64,000 nt of DNA. Origin: Acetobacterium woodii DSM 1030 (lineage in GTDB: Bacteria; Bacillota; Clostridia; Eubacteriales; Eubacteriaceae). The DNA lies in assembly GCF_000247605.1 (NCBI RefSeq), contig NC_016894.1, positions 62,001 to 126,000 of the forward strand, given 5' to 3'. The translations under genes and the position numbers were made by a program. This document shows positions 47,676 to 56,318 of the stretch, in pieces (position 1 is the first letter of the stretch; each line of letters opens with the position of its first letter). The notes beneath the pieces are model-generated. The model was not told where the DNA came from. It made no database searches and saw only the letters and a list, made by a program, of their open reading frames with translations.

Positions 47676-48278
47676 ATGTCAGCAAAAGAATTTAGTCAGA
47701 TTTCAAGAAATATTTTTTATCCGATTTATCCAGTGATTGCCGATCAAATATTAAAAAAAGGTGTCCGCCAAGGATGTTGTCTTGATGTCGGCAGTGGTCC
47801 GGGTTATTTGGGTTTGGCAATCGCCAGGCAAACGCAAATGCAAGTGTGTTTGTTTGATATCAATGAAGAGGCCTTGGAAATAGCTAAACAAAATATCAGA
47901 GCGGCGGCGCTGGAAGAACGTGTTTATGTTGAACAAGGAAATGTTGAAGCTTTGCCATATCCGGATAATGCCTTTAATTTGGTCACAAGCCGAGGATCGC
48001 TTTTTTTCTGGACGGATCAGGTTAAAGGCATTAACGAAATATTCAGGGTGCTAAAACCTGGTGGGATGGCTTATCTGGGCAATGGTTTTGGCAATCGGGA
48101 ATTAAAAAAAGCCATTGATGAAAAGATGTTATCGATTGATGACAAGTGGTTAATAAAAGCGGCGAAACGCCTTAATACCAAGGAAAATTATCAGGCGGTC
48201 ATGAATCAAACGAAGGTTAATGAATTTAAAATAAAAGCGGATGAATCCGGGTTATGGATTTCGTTCCATAAAAAATAG
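47676..48278 (+). CDS. Class I SAM-dependent methyltransferase
   Basis: 200 residues. LDVGSGPGYLGLAIA is motif I, LFDINEEALEIAKQN motif II, and LPYPDNAFNLVTSRGSLFFW motif IV/V, as in UbiE/Methyltransf_11 proteins; IFRVLKPGGMAYLGNG follows. The substrate is unknown. ATG 47676 lies 6 nt after AGGAGG. It is separated from the importer run by a terminator and the MITE, and it is followed after 22 bp by the binding-protein homologue. Confidence 0.88.
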   Translation: MSAKEFSQISRNIFYPIYPVIADQILKKGVRQGCCLDVGSGPGYLGLAIARQTQMQVCLFDINEEALEIAKQNIRAAALEERVYVEQGNVEALPYPDNAFNLVTSRGSLFFWTDQVKGINEIFRVLKPGGMAYLGNGFGNRELKKAIDEKMLSIDDKWLIKAAKRLNTKENYQAVMNQTKVNEFKIKADESGLWISFHKK

Positions 48279-48300
48279 AAACAGTACCAGGAGGAGAAAA

Positions 48301-49347
48301 ATGAACCCTTATCAAGCGGTAATTGACTCAGCAGATTTTTATAAAGAAGGATGGATTAATATTATGTCTATTCCTTCATGTCCAATTAAAGTGGAAACAA
48401 CAGCAGCGATTAAAGCGTTTGCCGAAAAGTACAATAAATCCCATGACATAAAAATACATTATCCGATGGCTGATTCAGAAAATGCCAAAACTTATATTGA
48501 AGCCTTGGAGTGGGTTGAAGATCCAGCCAGATACCCGGATATCGTTCTTTTTTGCGATTTTAAAAGTTGTTTTACGCCTAATTTTAAGCGATTTCAAGCA
48601 GCCGGTCTTTATACCGATGTGTTAAAAAATAAAAGACCACATCCTTTTTATGAAAAATTTGACTATCAAGATCCCAAGGAGACGTATTCGATGTTGGGAG
48701 CAAGTTTTCCGGTGATTGTTGTTGATAAGAGTATTGATCCGGATTTGCCTGTGCCCAAAAGTTTTAAAGACCTCTTGGACCCGATTTATGAAAAAAAAGT
48801 ATCCATTCATGGTCATGGTGCGTTTTCGTGCGACATGTCAGTGGTCATGAATATTTATCAACAATATGGGAAAGAAGCAGTCCTGACCTTTGCAAAATCG
48901 ATCAAAGAATTAAGACATTTTTCACAAGTGGTTAAAGAGGCGGGAAAAGGAAAAAAAGATTTGCCGCCGATTGGGATTATTCCAGAAATGTTTAAAAACA
49001 TGATCCGGAACAAAGATAAAGTTGAGATAATCTGGCCGGAAGACGGCGCGCCATTGTTTCCGTTATTTATGACGGTTAAAAAAGAAAAAGTTGAACGGGC
49101 GAAAGAATTGATTGATTATTTAACCGGTCCGGAAATTGGTCAATTCTGGGCAAATTCCTATTTTGCGGCCTTTAATGGCGACGTTGATAATAAACCGTAC
49201 GACGATAAACCGGTTCGTTTTATCGGCTGGGATTTTATCTATGATCAGGATATTTTGGCTTTTAAAGAAGCACTACAAGGTGAAGTGATTGAAATTATCA
49301 GCGGTTGCCCCGTTGATCAGCAAAAGAAAATGAAACTAATCTGTTAA
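48301..49347 (+). CDS. Periplasmic-binding-protein-like protein without signal peptide
   Basis: 348 residues of an extracellular solute-binding-protein type II fold (INIMSIPSCPIKVETTAAIK, FPVIVVDKSIDPDLPVPKSF then DLLDPIYEKKVSIHGHGAFS, and LTGPEIGQFWANSYFAA), as in iron or polyamine binding proteins. The N-terminus MNPYQAVIDSADFYKEGWIN is not hydrophobic and starts right after CAGGAGGAG, so no secretion signal is encoded. It probably works in the cytoplasm. Co-transcribed with the methyltransferase; a role in the uptake system is inferred from position. Confidence 0.8.
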   Translation: MNPYQAVIDSADFYKEGWINIMSIPSCPIKVETTAAIKAFAEKYNKSHDIKIHYPMADSENAKTYIEALEWVEDPARYPDIVLFCDFKSCFTPNFKRFQAAGLYTDVLKNKRPHPFYEKFDYQDPKETYSMLGASFPVIVVDKSIDPDLPVPKSFKDLLDPIYEKKVSIHGHGAFSCDMSVVMNIYQQYGKEAVLTFAKSIKELRHFSQVVKEAGKGKKDLPPIGIIPEMFKNMIRNKDKVEIIWPEDGAPLFPLFMTVKKEKVERAKELIDYLTGPEIGQFWANSYFAAFNGDVDNKPYDDKPVRFIGWDFIYDQDILAFKEALQGEVIEIISGCPVDQQKKMKLIC

Positions 49348-49383
49348 AAATAGTTTAAATTAATTACGACTGAAAGTGCAAAA

Positions 49384-49420
49384 AAAGATCGATTGGATTT
49401 AAAAAATCGATCTTTTTAGT
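49384..49420. terminator. Intrinsic terminator between convergent genes
   Basis: AAAAAGATCGATT and AATCGATCTTTTT pair over 13 bp around a loop of about 10 nt, ending with T-tracts on both strands. Confidence 0.8.
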
Positions 49421-49422
49421 TG

Positions 49423-49965
49423 TTAAGGTTGAACGGGAATCAGTTTTTCGCCAAAGCTTTTGATAAAATCATCAAAATGGTCGGGGCCCAAAAGCAGCGT
49501 GCGGTTGGGGGTTTCTACCAATATCGCGGTGTTGCCGTTTGTGAATACGGCGGCTTCGGTGCCGTTTTGCAACTTAAAAATACCTTCCCGATAATTCCGG
49601 TTTTCGGTACCAACGACTTTTGATGCGATGGCATATTCGGTTTGATCCAAACTGACGATTTTGGCCGAAAGAATATCTGCTTCCGGATACGTCTCAAAGG
49701 TAAAACCAGTCGGCAGTCGGAGGGCGAGTTCGGTGTCCTTAACCGTGACACCGGCAACCAACGGAACGACAACAAAAATACCCAGGATTAAAACCAGAAC
49801 GAGACCGCCGATGGTCATTTCTTTAATGGCATTGCGCCGTAGGTCTTTGTCGGAATTGTAGGTTTTAAAGGTATAAATGGCTTTGGCGAGAAGAAGTCCG
49901 GCTAAGGCCAAAAGACCAAAAAAAAGTGGATTAAGCGTGCTTAAAAGAGAAATGGAATAAGTCAT
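49423..49965 (-). CDS. Membrane protein with a PH-like domain
   Basis: About 180 residues. Two hydrophobic segments (LNPLFFGLLALAGLLLAKAI and MTIGGLVLVLILGIFVVVPL) are followed by a beta-rich domain: LRLPTGFTFETYPEADILSA, then GIFKLQNGTEAAVFTNGNTAI and LLLGPDHFDDFIKSF, which reads like bacterial PH domains. Function unknown. The start is uncertain: no strong ribosome site is near ATG 49965, and a TTG nine codons earlier is the alternative. Confidence 0.6.
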   Translation of the reverse strand: MTYSISLLSTLNPLFFGLLALAGLLLAKAIYTFKTYNSDKDLRRNAIKEMTIGGLVLVLILGIFVVVPLVAGVTVKDTELALRLPTGFTFETYPEADILSAKIVSLDQTEYAIASKVVGTENRNYREGIFKLQNGTEAAVFTNGNTAILVETPNRTLLLGPDHFDDFIKSFGEKLIPVQP

Positions 49966-50023
49966 GTTTTCATAAACCACGGTTCTGACCAAGCACAGAA
50001 CCGTTACCCTTCGTTAAATTGAT

Positions 50024-50509
50024 TTATTTGTTTTTTTCAAAGTGAGAAAGTTCCAGACTGAGTTCAGAGGGGACTTTCTTTTTTATTTGGCCAATTTGGA
50101 CACTATAATAATAGTAATTATAATATTCAATGATGGAAAAAAGATATAGGATCAAGCCGAAAAAATTCATGGTCATAAAAAACTGATCGGGTTGAAATAG
50201 CACCAGATAAAGTGCGTAGAGCGGATAGATGGCAAATAACAGCAGATCCAATTTTTTGAGCAATAAAAAAAGCGGCATCACCCAGTCCATCGGGGTATAA
50301 GGGGAATCCATCTGCTGATAACGGTAATACCAGTAACCGGCACTTTGGAGAACAATAAAGATAAGGACACCACCAGGTAAAAGCAGACGTAGATCCAAAG
50401 GTTGACCGGTCGAGTCAGTCAGAAGATACATCAGCGTGCCACAGACCAGAGCAGTAACCAATTCGCTCATATATAAACGATGGATTTCTTTTTTTGTTTT
50501 TTCGGTCAT
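50024..50509 (-). CDS. Hypothetical membrane protein
   Basis: 161 residues, four hydrophobic segments (about 17-37, 45-65, 80-105 and 110-135) and a charged cytoplasmic tail ending SLELSHFEKNK. IIEYYNYYYYSVQIGQ is a Tyr-rich stretch. I recognise no family. AAGGAGC is 9 nt upstream of ATG 50509, inside the end of the previous gene (4-bp gap), so it is probably co-transcribed with the TVP38/TMEM64 gene. Confidence 0.65.
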   Translation of the reverse strand: MTEKTKKEIHRLYMSELVTALVCGTLMYLLTDSTGQPLDLRLLLPGGVLIFIVLQSAGYWYYRYQQMDSPYTPMDWVMPLFLLLKKLDLLLFAIYPLYALYLVLFQPDQFFMTMNFFGLILYLFSIIEYYNYYYYSVQIGQIKKKVPSELSLELSHFEKNK

Positions 50510-50513
50510 TTGA

Positions 50514-51146
50514 TTAAAGCTCCTTGTCATTTTTTTTTGAATCAGGAAGTTTTTCAGAATCTATTTTATTGTGCGAGATAAAATCATCCAATCGTTTCCG
50601 GTTAAAATAAAGGACCGCAATGAGAACAATATAAATAACCAGTGCCACAATGAACTGGGTGGGGGTATCATCCATGATCCCGGCTCCAATCATGGTGTTA
50701 ATAAAAACACTGGGGGTTCGGGCCAATAAAACAATGATTACAAAAGTTTTTAATGGCATGGTTGAGAGACCCGCAACAAAACAAAGCATATCATCGGGGA
50801 ACAGCGGAAAAATAAAAATCAGAAAAAGAACGATGTTAAGCTTGGATTCTTTAATATGATCATATTTTTCAACCAGTTCCGGGGAAACGAACTTTAGGAC
50901 AAAAGGGCGACCAAAACGCTTGGCTAAGACAAAAACAATGGTTGAACCAAGCAGGGTTCCGGTGGCACTTAACAAAAAACCCTCAAATGTGCCAAAAAGT
51001 GCGCCTCCGACTAAACCAACGGTGCCGCCGGGAATGGGGGCAATGATGATTTGAAGCAGTTGTAGGATAAAAAAAGCCAACGGTGTCCAAATGCCAAATT
51101 GTAAAAGAAAGCTCTGCAAGGTGTCTAATGTCGAAAAAATTTCCAT
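50514..51146 (-). CDS. TVP38/TMEM64 (VTT domain) family membrane protein
   Basis: 210 residues. PIPGGTVGLVGGALFGTFEG with GTLLGSTIVFVLAKRFGRPF is the VTT/SNARE-associated signature, followed by FPLFPDDMLCFVAGLSTMP. Related DedA/TVP38 proteins are membrane lipid scramblases or transporters supporting envelope homeostasis. GAGGT precedes ATG. First gene of a two-gene minus-strand unit. Confidence 0.9.
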   Translation of the reverse strand: MEIFSTLDTLQSFLLQFGIWTPLAFFILQLLQIIIAPIPGGTVGLVGGALFGTFEGFLLSATGTLLGSTIVFVLAKRFGRPFVLKFVSPELVEKYDHIKESKLNIVLFLIFIFPLFPDDMLCFVAGLSTMPLKTFVIIVLLARTPSVFINTMIGAGIMDDTPTQFIVALVIYIVLIAVLYFNRKRLDDFISHNKIDSEKLPDSKKNDKEL

Positions 51147-51284
51147 TTCTTACCTCAATATCTTTTAATCATTTTAACATAAAACAAGCAGACCGACATC
51201 ATCTTTTACAGATCTGTCAGTAGTAAAATATTAATTTAAGAAATGGTTAAAGCGTAGTTAAGCACGGTTACGTTGGTTGGCATC

Positions 51285-52328
51285 TTAATATTTTTCAGTC
51301 TCAAAAGTGCTCCAGGGGATTGCGACGGGAACACCATGGTTAATGATTGCATCAACATGCATAAGCAAGGGAAAATCAGCCAGTTTAACCATATTGCGTT
51401 CGGCAAGGCGTCGAACCCAATGGGCAGTGCGGGTAGCAATCACGATCGATTCCAGCGTAACACCTTCCAGTTCCGCCATCGCTTCTTCAAAAGTGAAACC
51501 TCGGCCCAGCAGGGTGCCGATCTTTCGGGTTCGCCCGCCAAAAATGGTAACATACAAATCCCCGGCCCCATAGATAATATTTTCTTCACCGCCGTTAACG
51601 AGTTTTAGCAGGTGTTTCATTTCTTTGATGCTTTGGCCAAAGAGCGCGGCTTGGGAATTATAATGTTCTTTACCATCGCCATTTGGACCAAGCGCTAGAC
51701 CAATTGCCAGCGAAACCCCCAGCGCGTAGGCGTTTTTGAGTGCAACCGCACATTCAACACCGACCACATCGCGGGAAAGACTGATGTGATAATAGTCGGT
51801 TGCAAAAATTTTCTTGAAACGTTTTAGTATTTCCATATCGATACCACAAAAGGCGACAGTCGAATGATCCTTGTCTGCCAATTCATAACTGGTACAAGGT
51901 CCGCCGATGGCATTGATGGACAACTTTTTCCCGGCCGGGAGTTTACTGGCAAAATAATCGGGGTAGGTGATCATCGTGCCATCCTCTTGATCAATCATAC
52001 CTTTAGTTACGGATAGCAGCGGAACGGTATCCGGAATCAGCGGCAAAATTTGTTCGGCAAACCAATCGACCCCAAAGCTGCTGACCCCGCAAAGTACGGC
52101 ATTAGTGCCGTCCAGAGCCAGTTCTACATCGTCAATCTGATAATATGTCATGCCTTCATGGGGCAGCTGGCGTTTTAGGGTCGGGTGAAATCCCGTTAGT
52201 TCGGCGGAATCAATAATATCCCGATCCAGAGGGGTTCCCACCAGGCGGACTTCATGGCCGTTTTCGGTGGCTGGAAAAGACAAGGCCGAAGCCATTTGTC
52301 CGGCACCGATAAAGGTAATAATACTCAT
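51285..52328 (-). CDS. NAD-dependent glycerol-3-phosphate dehydrogenase-like protein
   Basis: 347 residues. N-terminal Rossmann motif TFIGAGQMASAL, then SVTKGM, INAIGGPCTSYELADKDHST, VECAVALKNAYALGVSLAIG with the catalytic Lys, and GAGDLYVTIFGGRTRKIGTL are typical of GpsA. Differences such as GVSSFGVDWF for the usual PS...R suggest a related substrate, possibly another polyol phosphate. I start at ATG 52328, behind AGGAG; the longer frame extends into the palindromic MITE. It lies downstream of rpiR on the same strand. Confidence 0.82.
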   Translation of the reverse strand: MSIITFIGAGQMASALSFPATENGHEVRLVGTPLDRDIIDSAELTGFHPTLKRQLPHEGMTYYQIDDVELALDGTNAVLCGVSSFGVDWFAEQILPLIPDTVPLLSVTKGMIDQEDGTMITYPDYFASKLPAGKKLSINAIGGPCTSYELADKDHSTVAFCGIDMEILKRFKKIFATDYYHISLSRDVVGVECAVALKNAYALGVSLAIGLALGPNGDGKEHYNSQAALFGQSIKEMKHLLKLVNGGEENIIYGAGDLYVTIFGGRTRKIGTLLGRGFTFEEAMAELEGVTLESIVIATRTAHWVRRLAERNMVKLADFPLLMHVDAIINHGVPVAIPWSTFETEKY

Positions 52329-52347
52329 GATAAAACTCCTTTCATAT

Positions 52348-52539
52348 TTAGAAAAATTAGGTAATTGTGAAACTGCCATGAGCTTTGGGCCCAGTTTCGC
52401 ACGAAACAATTTCTACACGGTACAGCGGACAGTTCGATGAACTGTTCGCCGACACGTTACGAAATCGTTTGTGGAAACTGCACCCGAAGCAACCGTTGTT
52501 CGATGTTTTTTAATTTCGCAAACGCCTATTAGAAAAATT
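52348..52539 (-). mobile_element. 169-bp palindromic MITE-like element with 11-bp target duplication (copy B)
   Basis: Reverse complement of copy A with only scattered differences over the whole 169 bp (52359-52527). It is flanked by the direct repeat TTAGAAAAATT at 52348-52358 and 52529-52539. It lies between the RpiR and GpsA-like genes, whose predicted start is just 20 bp away, so it supplies part of that gene's upstream region. Confidence 0.82.
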
Positions 52540-52579
52540 GTAGATAAGTGCGAAATTAAAAAATCGCACGACGGTTGGA

Positions 52580-53425
52580 TCAGGTTTTGTTTAGACCAAC
52601 AGCATCCCGGGAATCAGAAAGGGCAGCAAAGAAAACCGATTCATTTCGCATAAAGGCGCTCAGGTATAGAATATCGATAATGGTTAACTGGACAATGCGA
52701 GAGGCCATCGCTTCGGAATGGTATTTTTTGTCGTTGGTGGAGCTGGATAAAAAGATATCGGCTTGTTGCGCCAGGGTGGAATTCTCAAAACTGGACAGCG
52801 CGATAATCTTGGCTTTATTTTTTTGGGCAATCGCGACGGTGTTTAAAACTTCAAGGCTTTCACCGGTGTGGGAAACCGCAAACAACACATCATCGGCCGA
52901 GGCATGGGAAGCGATAATGTTCATAAAATGGGGGTCCGGGTAGCTACAGACATTCAGTCCGATTTTCCCAAATTTATGCATGGCATCCATGGAGATAGAA
53001 GCCGAGGCACCAACGCCAAAAAACAGCACGCGTTTGGCCGCCAGTAAAATATTTAAGGCCGTTTCAATGGCTTCATCTTTCAAAGAATGCTCCAGATCAT
53101 TGATCGCGGTAATGGTATGGCCGATCACCTTTTTTTTAATGGTATTGATGTTGTCATCACTCAAAATTTCTTCGATGATACTTTCCGAAGGCGTCTCTGA
53201 AAATTCCTTGGCGAGATTGATCCGAAAAATCTGATAGGAACTGTAATTCAGTTTTTTTAGCAGCCGCATGACGGTCGTTTCGCTGGTATGGCATTTTTTA
53301 GCCAGTTCCGTGATGGAAAGCAGCGATACGGTATCGGGATGGTCTAAGATATAATTGGCTATGACCTTTTGGGTGCTTGAAAACAAATTATATTTGGTGC
53401 GTATTTCTGTTAACAGTGACGTCAA
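52580..53425 (-). CDS. RpiR-family regulator (HTH plus SIS domain)
   Basis: 281 residues. The N-terminal HTH_6 domain (about 1-77): KVIANYILDHPDTVSLLSIT then CHTSETTVMRLLKKL. The C-terminal SIS sugar-isomerase domain (about 120-260): ILLAAKRVLFFGVGASASIS, and DDVLFAVSHTGESLEVLNTV. Such regulators sense a phosphosugar. It is divergent from the dehydrogenase-kinase-deoC run and separated from it by 236 bp carrying a promoter and palindromes, so it probably controls that run and itself. Confidence 0.92.
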   Translation of the reverse strand: MTSLLTEIRTKYNLFSSTQKVIANYILDHPDTVSLLSITELAKKCHTSETTVMRLLKKLNYSSYQIFRINLAKEFSETPSESIIEEILSDDNINTIKKKVIGHTITAINDLEHSLKDEAIETALNILLAAKRVLFFGVGASASISMDAMHKFGKIGLNVCSYPDPHFMNIIASHASADDVLFAVSHTGESLEVLNTVAIAQKNKAKIIALSSFENSTLAQQADIFLSSSTNDKKYHSEAMASRIVQLTIIDILYLSAFMRNESVFFAALSDSRDAVGLNKT

Positions 53426-53526
53426 TGAGGAGCCTCCAATCTATTTTATACGATCATTATACGTCAAAATAAAGGGAATGACAATTGTTGTAAAGTCAAT
53501 AACGTTAAAAATTAACGCAAAGAGTG

Positions 53527-53604
53527 TTGACAGCGTTTAATGATGGTGATAGAATGAGTTTAAATTAAACGGTTGTATTAATATGACCGTTAATTTTAAA
53601 CGGT
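53527..53604 (+). promoter_or_regulatory. Promoter and candidate RpiR operators of the sugar/polyol operon
   Basis: TTGACA (53527-53532) and TAGAAT (53550-53555) with a 17-bp spacer. Downstream lies the near-palindrome ACCGTTAATTTTAAACGGT (53586-53604) and a partial copy TTTAAATTAAACGGTT at 53562-53577, plus AACGTTAAAAATTAACG at 53502. Repeated AACGG/CCGTT arms around the promoter suggest repressor binding. Confidence 0.65.
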
Positions 53605-53661
53605 ATAGTTTCAGGAACAAAAGATGGTAAATAAGTTAAACGTTTCATTAAGGAGGAAAAG

Positions 53662-54714
53662 ATGAAAGCGGTATGTATGTATAAACCAGGTGATTTGCGT
53701 GTAGAAGAAGTCGATTTGCCCGTGGTGCAAGCCGACGAGGTCATGGTGAAAGTCCGGGCCGTGGGTCTTTGCGGTTCCGATATTCCTCGGGCTTTGGTCT
53801 ATGGCGCCCATGTTTCGCCGATTATTATCGGACACGAATTTTCCGGCGAAATTACCGAATTGGGTGCGCAAATAAAAAATTTCAAAGTTGGAGACCGGGT
53901 AGTGGTACCACCGCTGATTCCCTGTTTTGAATGTGAATGGTGTCAAAAGGGTATTTATTCACTGTGCGAACATTATGATTATTATGGATCACGACGAAAT
54001 GGTGCTCTGGCTGAATATGTCGCGGTTAAAGAAGGTAATCTGCTGAAAGTGCCGGACAATGTTTCTTACGAAGATGCGGCAACCATTGATCCTTGTGCAA
54101 ACGCTTATCATGGTCTGACCCGGGCTAATTTTCAGGCCGGGGATTCGGTTTGTGTGGTTGGAACCGGACCGATTGGTTTATTTGCCGCTCAATACGCAAA
54201 ACTGGCGGGAGCATCGCAGGTGATCGCGGTCGATGTTTGGGATGAAAAATTAGTGATCGCCAAAAAAGTCGGTGCTGACGTCACCATTAATTCGTTAAAA
54301 GAAGATGCCGTCGAAGCGGTTAAAAAAGCGACTAATGGGAAAGGGGCCAACATCGTGATCGATTTTTCCGGCGTTCCCATGGCACAGAAACAATGTCTTT
54401 TAATGGCCAGTAAAATGGGCCGGGTGGTTTATCTGGGAATCTCTCATAAGGGTCTCGAGCTCAGCGAAAAAGAACTGGATACGCTGATGCGCAGTCAACT
54501 AAGCCTGATTGGCTCCTGGAATTCGTTTACCAAACCTTATCCCGGGGAAGACTGGACCGAATCGCTAAAAATGTTTGCCGAAAAAGGTATGACGGCGAAA
54601 GACATTATCAGCCATCGTTTGCCGCTTGATGAAGTACCGAATGTTTTTGCTGAAATAGCCAAGGGGGGCTATTTTTACAATAAAATAATGTTTTATCCAT
54701 GGGGGGAGAATTAA
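53662..54714 (+). CDS. Zinc-dependent polyol (phosphate) dehydrogenase, GatD/sorbitol-DH-like
   Basis: 350 residues of the medium-chain dehydrogenase family. GLCGSDIPR and GHEFSGEI give the catalytic-zinc site, PCFECEWCQKGIYSLCEH the structural-zinc cysteines, and VVGTGPIGLFAAQYAKLAGA with AVDVWDEK the NAD site. GSDIPRALVYGAHVSPIIIG resembles galactitol-1-phosphate 5-dehydrogenases, so the substrate is a polyol or polyol phosphate. AGGAGG precedes ATG. The kinase gene starts at the next base after its stop. Confidence 0.88.
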   Translation: MKAVCMYKPGDLRVEEVDLPVVQADEVMVKVRAVGLCGSDIPRALVYGAHVSPIIIGHEFSGEITELGAQIKNFKVGDRVVVPPLIPCFECEWCQKGIYSLCEHYDYYGSRRNGALAEYVAVKEGNLLKVPDNVSYEDAATIDPCANAYHGLTRANFQAGDSVCVVGTGPIGLFAAQYAKLAGASQVIAVDVWDEKLVIAKKVGADVTINSLKEDAVEAVKKATNGKGANIVIDFSGVPMAQKQCLLMASKMGRVVYLGISHKGLELSEKELDTLMRSQLSLIGSWNSFTKPYPGEDWTESLKMFAEKGMTAKDIISHRLPLDEVPNVFAEIAKGGYFYNKIMFYPWGEN

Positions 54715-56220
54715 ATGAATAAGGCAATGTATTTTATGGGTGTTGACACCGGAACACAGAGTGTCAGAGTTGTGATTACTGATATCAACGGAAGTGTTAT
54801 TGCTGGGGACGAACAGGTTTATGAAACGTTTTACCCACAGGCCGGTTGGGCCCAACAGAAACCGACCGACTGGTGGCGTTGTTTTAACGAAGCGGTAAAA
54901 AATGTGATGTCATCACTGACAAAAGAAATCCGCCATAATATTCAGGCCGTCAGTGTTTGTTCGACGTCATCAACCGTTATTCCTATTGATGAAAAAGGGA
55001 ATCCCTTAACGGATGCCATCATGTGGATGGATACCCGAGCCAAAAAAGAAATGAAAGCCATTAACGCGACCAAACACCCGGTTTTAGCATACAGCGGTGG
55101 CGAAGATTCGGTGGAATGGATGATTCCCAAAGTGTTGTGGATTAAAAACAACCAAAAGGATATCTATGCCAAGAGCTATAAAATCATCGAACAACTGGAT
55201 TGGATGAACTATCAGTTATGTGGCGTTTATGCCACCTCCATTTGTAATGCCACCTGTAAATGGAATTACGTCGAATGTGAAGGCGGCTGGAATGGCGAAT
55301 TTTTTAAACAAATTGGGTTGCCGGATTATGCTGAAAAATTGGTATTGGATGTTAAACATGTCGGCGATTTTATTGGGACTATTAATCGTGAATTTGCCGA
55401 TCATTATGATATCAATCGCGAAATGAAGGTGGTTCAAGGCGGGATTGACGCCCATATTGGGATGCTTGGTTTAGGGGTTGCCAAAGAAGGCAAACTGGCC
55501 ATGATCATGGGCACCAGTTTTGTACAGTTGGCTTTTGCCGAAAAGAAATTAAATCTGGCCGGGATCTGGGGCCCATACAATAATGCCATTGTTCCCGATC
55601 AATGGTTGTTGGAAGGCGGTCAGATTTCCGCCGGATCGATCATCAAATGGTTCATGCGGGAATTCGATATCAGCAGCCACGATAATCCCTATGTTTATAT
55701 GAATGAACAGGTGGCTAATATACCAGCTGGCGCGGAAGGATTAGTGGCCCTTGATTTTTTCCAGGGAAATCGAACGCCATATAAAGACGCTAACGCTAAA
55801 GGCGTGATTTATGGCTTGACGCTTAGCCATACCAAAGCCCATATTTATCGGGCCTTATTGGAATCGGTGGCCCTGGGAACCAAAAATATTATTGATAACT
55901 TTGAAGCTCAGGGGTGCCCGATTAACATTATAGTCGGTTGCGGCGGGGTTACCAAGGATGCGACCTGGATGCAAATTATTGCGGATGTCACCGGAAAACC
56001 AATTGTCGTCACGGAAGATGCCAGTGCCAGTGTCTTGGGCTGTGCCATTGTCGCCGCGGTTGGGGCCGGCGCCTACGAAAGCTTTGAGGCGGCCACCAAA
56101 GGGATGGTCAAGGAAGCCTACTCGGTGCAACCCAATAAAGAACTTTATCAAACCTATCAGGGCGTATTTAACACCTATACCGAAATCTACGAAAAGCTAA
56201 AAGACACGATGGCCAAATAA
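54715..56220 (+). CDS. FGGY-family carbohydrate kinase (xylulokinase-like)
   Basis: 501 residues. GVDTGTQSVRVVITDINGSV is the N-terminal phosphate-1 loop, WMDTRAKKEM and VVQGGIDAHIGMLGLGVAKE are the sugar and phosphate-2 regions, and VGCGGVTKDATWMQIIADVT is the C-terminal FGGY signature. It phosphorylates a ketose or polyol with ATP; the exact sugar is unclear. GGGGGGAG lies at the end of the dehydrogenase gene. The two genes act in series if the dehydrogenase makes the kinase substrate. Confidence 0.9.
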   Translation: MNKAMYFMGVDTGTQSVRVVITDINGSVIAGDEQVYETFYPQAGWAQQKPTDWWRCFNEAVKNVMSSLTKEIRHNIQAVSVCSTSSTVIPIDEKGNPLTDAIMWMDTRAKKEMKAINATKHPVLAYSGGEDSVEWMIPKVLWIKNNQKDIYAKSYKIIEQLDWMNYQLCGVYATSICNATCKWNYVECEGGWNGEFFKQIGLPDYAEKLVLDVKHVGDFIGTINREFADHYDINREMKVVQGGIDAHIGMLGLGVAKEGKLAMIMGTSFVQLAFAEKKLNLAGIWGPYNNAIVPDQWLLEGGQISAGSIIKWFMREFDISSHDNPYVYMNEQVANIPAGAEGLVALDFFQGNRTPYKDANAKGVIYGLTLSHTKAHIYRALLESVALGTKNIIDNFEAQGCPINIIVGCGGVTKDATWMQIIADVTGKPIVVTEDASASVLGCAIVAAVGAGAYESFEAATKGMVKEAYSVQPNKELYQTYQGVFNTYTEIYEKLKDTMAK

Positions 56221-56318
56221 CAGCGCATTAATTTAAAATAGGTAGCCAAGCAACGATCGTCGGCACAATTAAAATCAGCAAGAAGACCGATTGATTTACG
56301 AAAATTAGGAGAAAGAAA

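Noticed and set aside
51285-52409. Longer N-terminus for the GpsA-like protein (27 extra residues)
   Set aside because: The extension is encoded by the MITE-like repeat and the true start has AGGAG at proper spacing.
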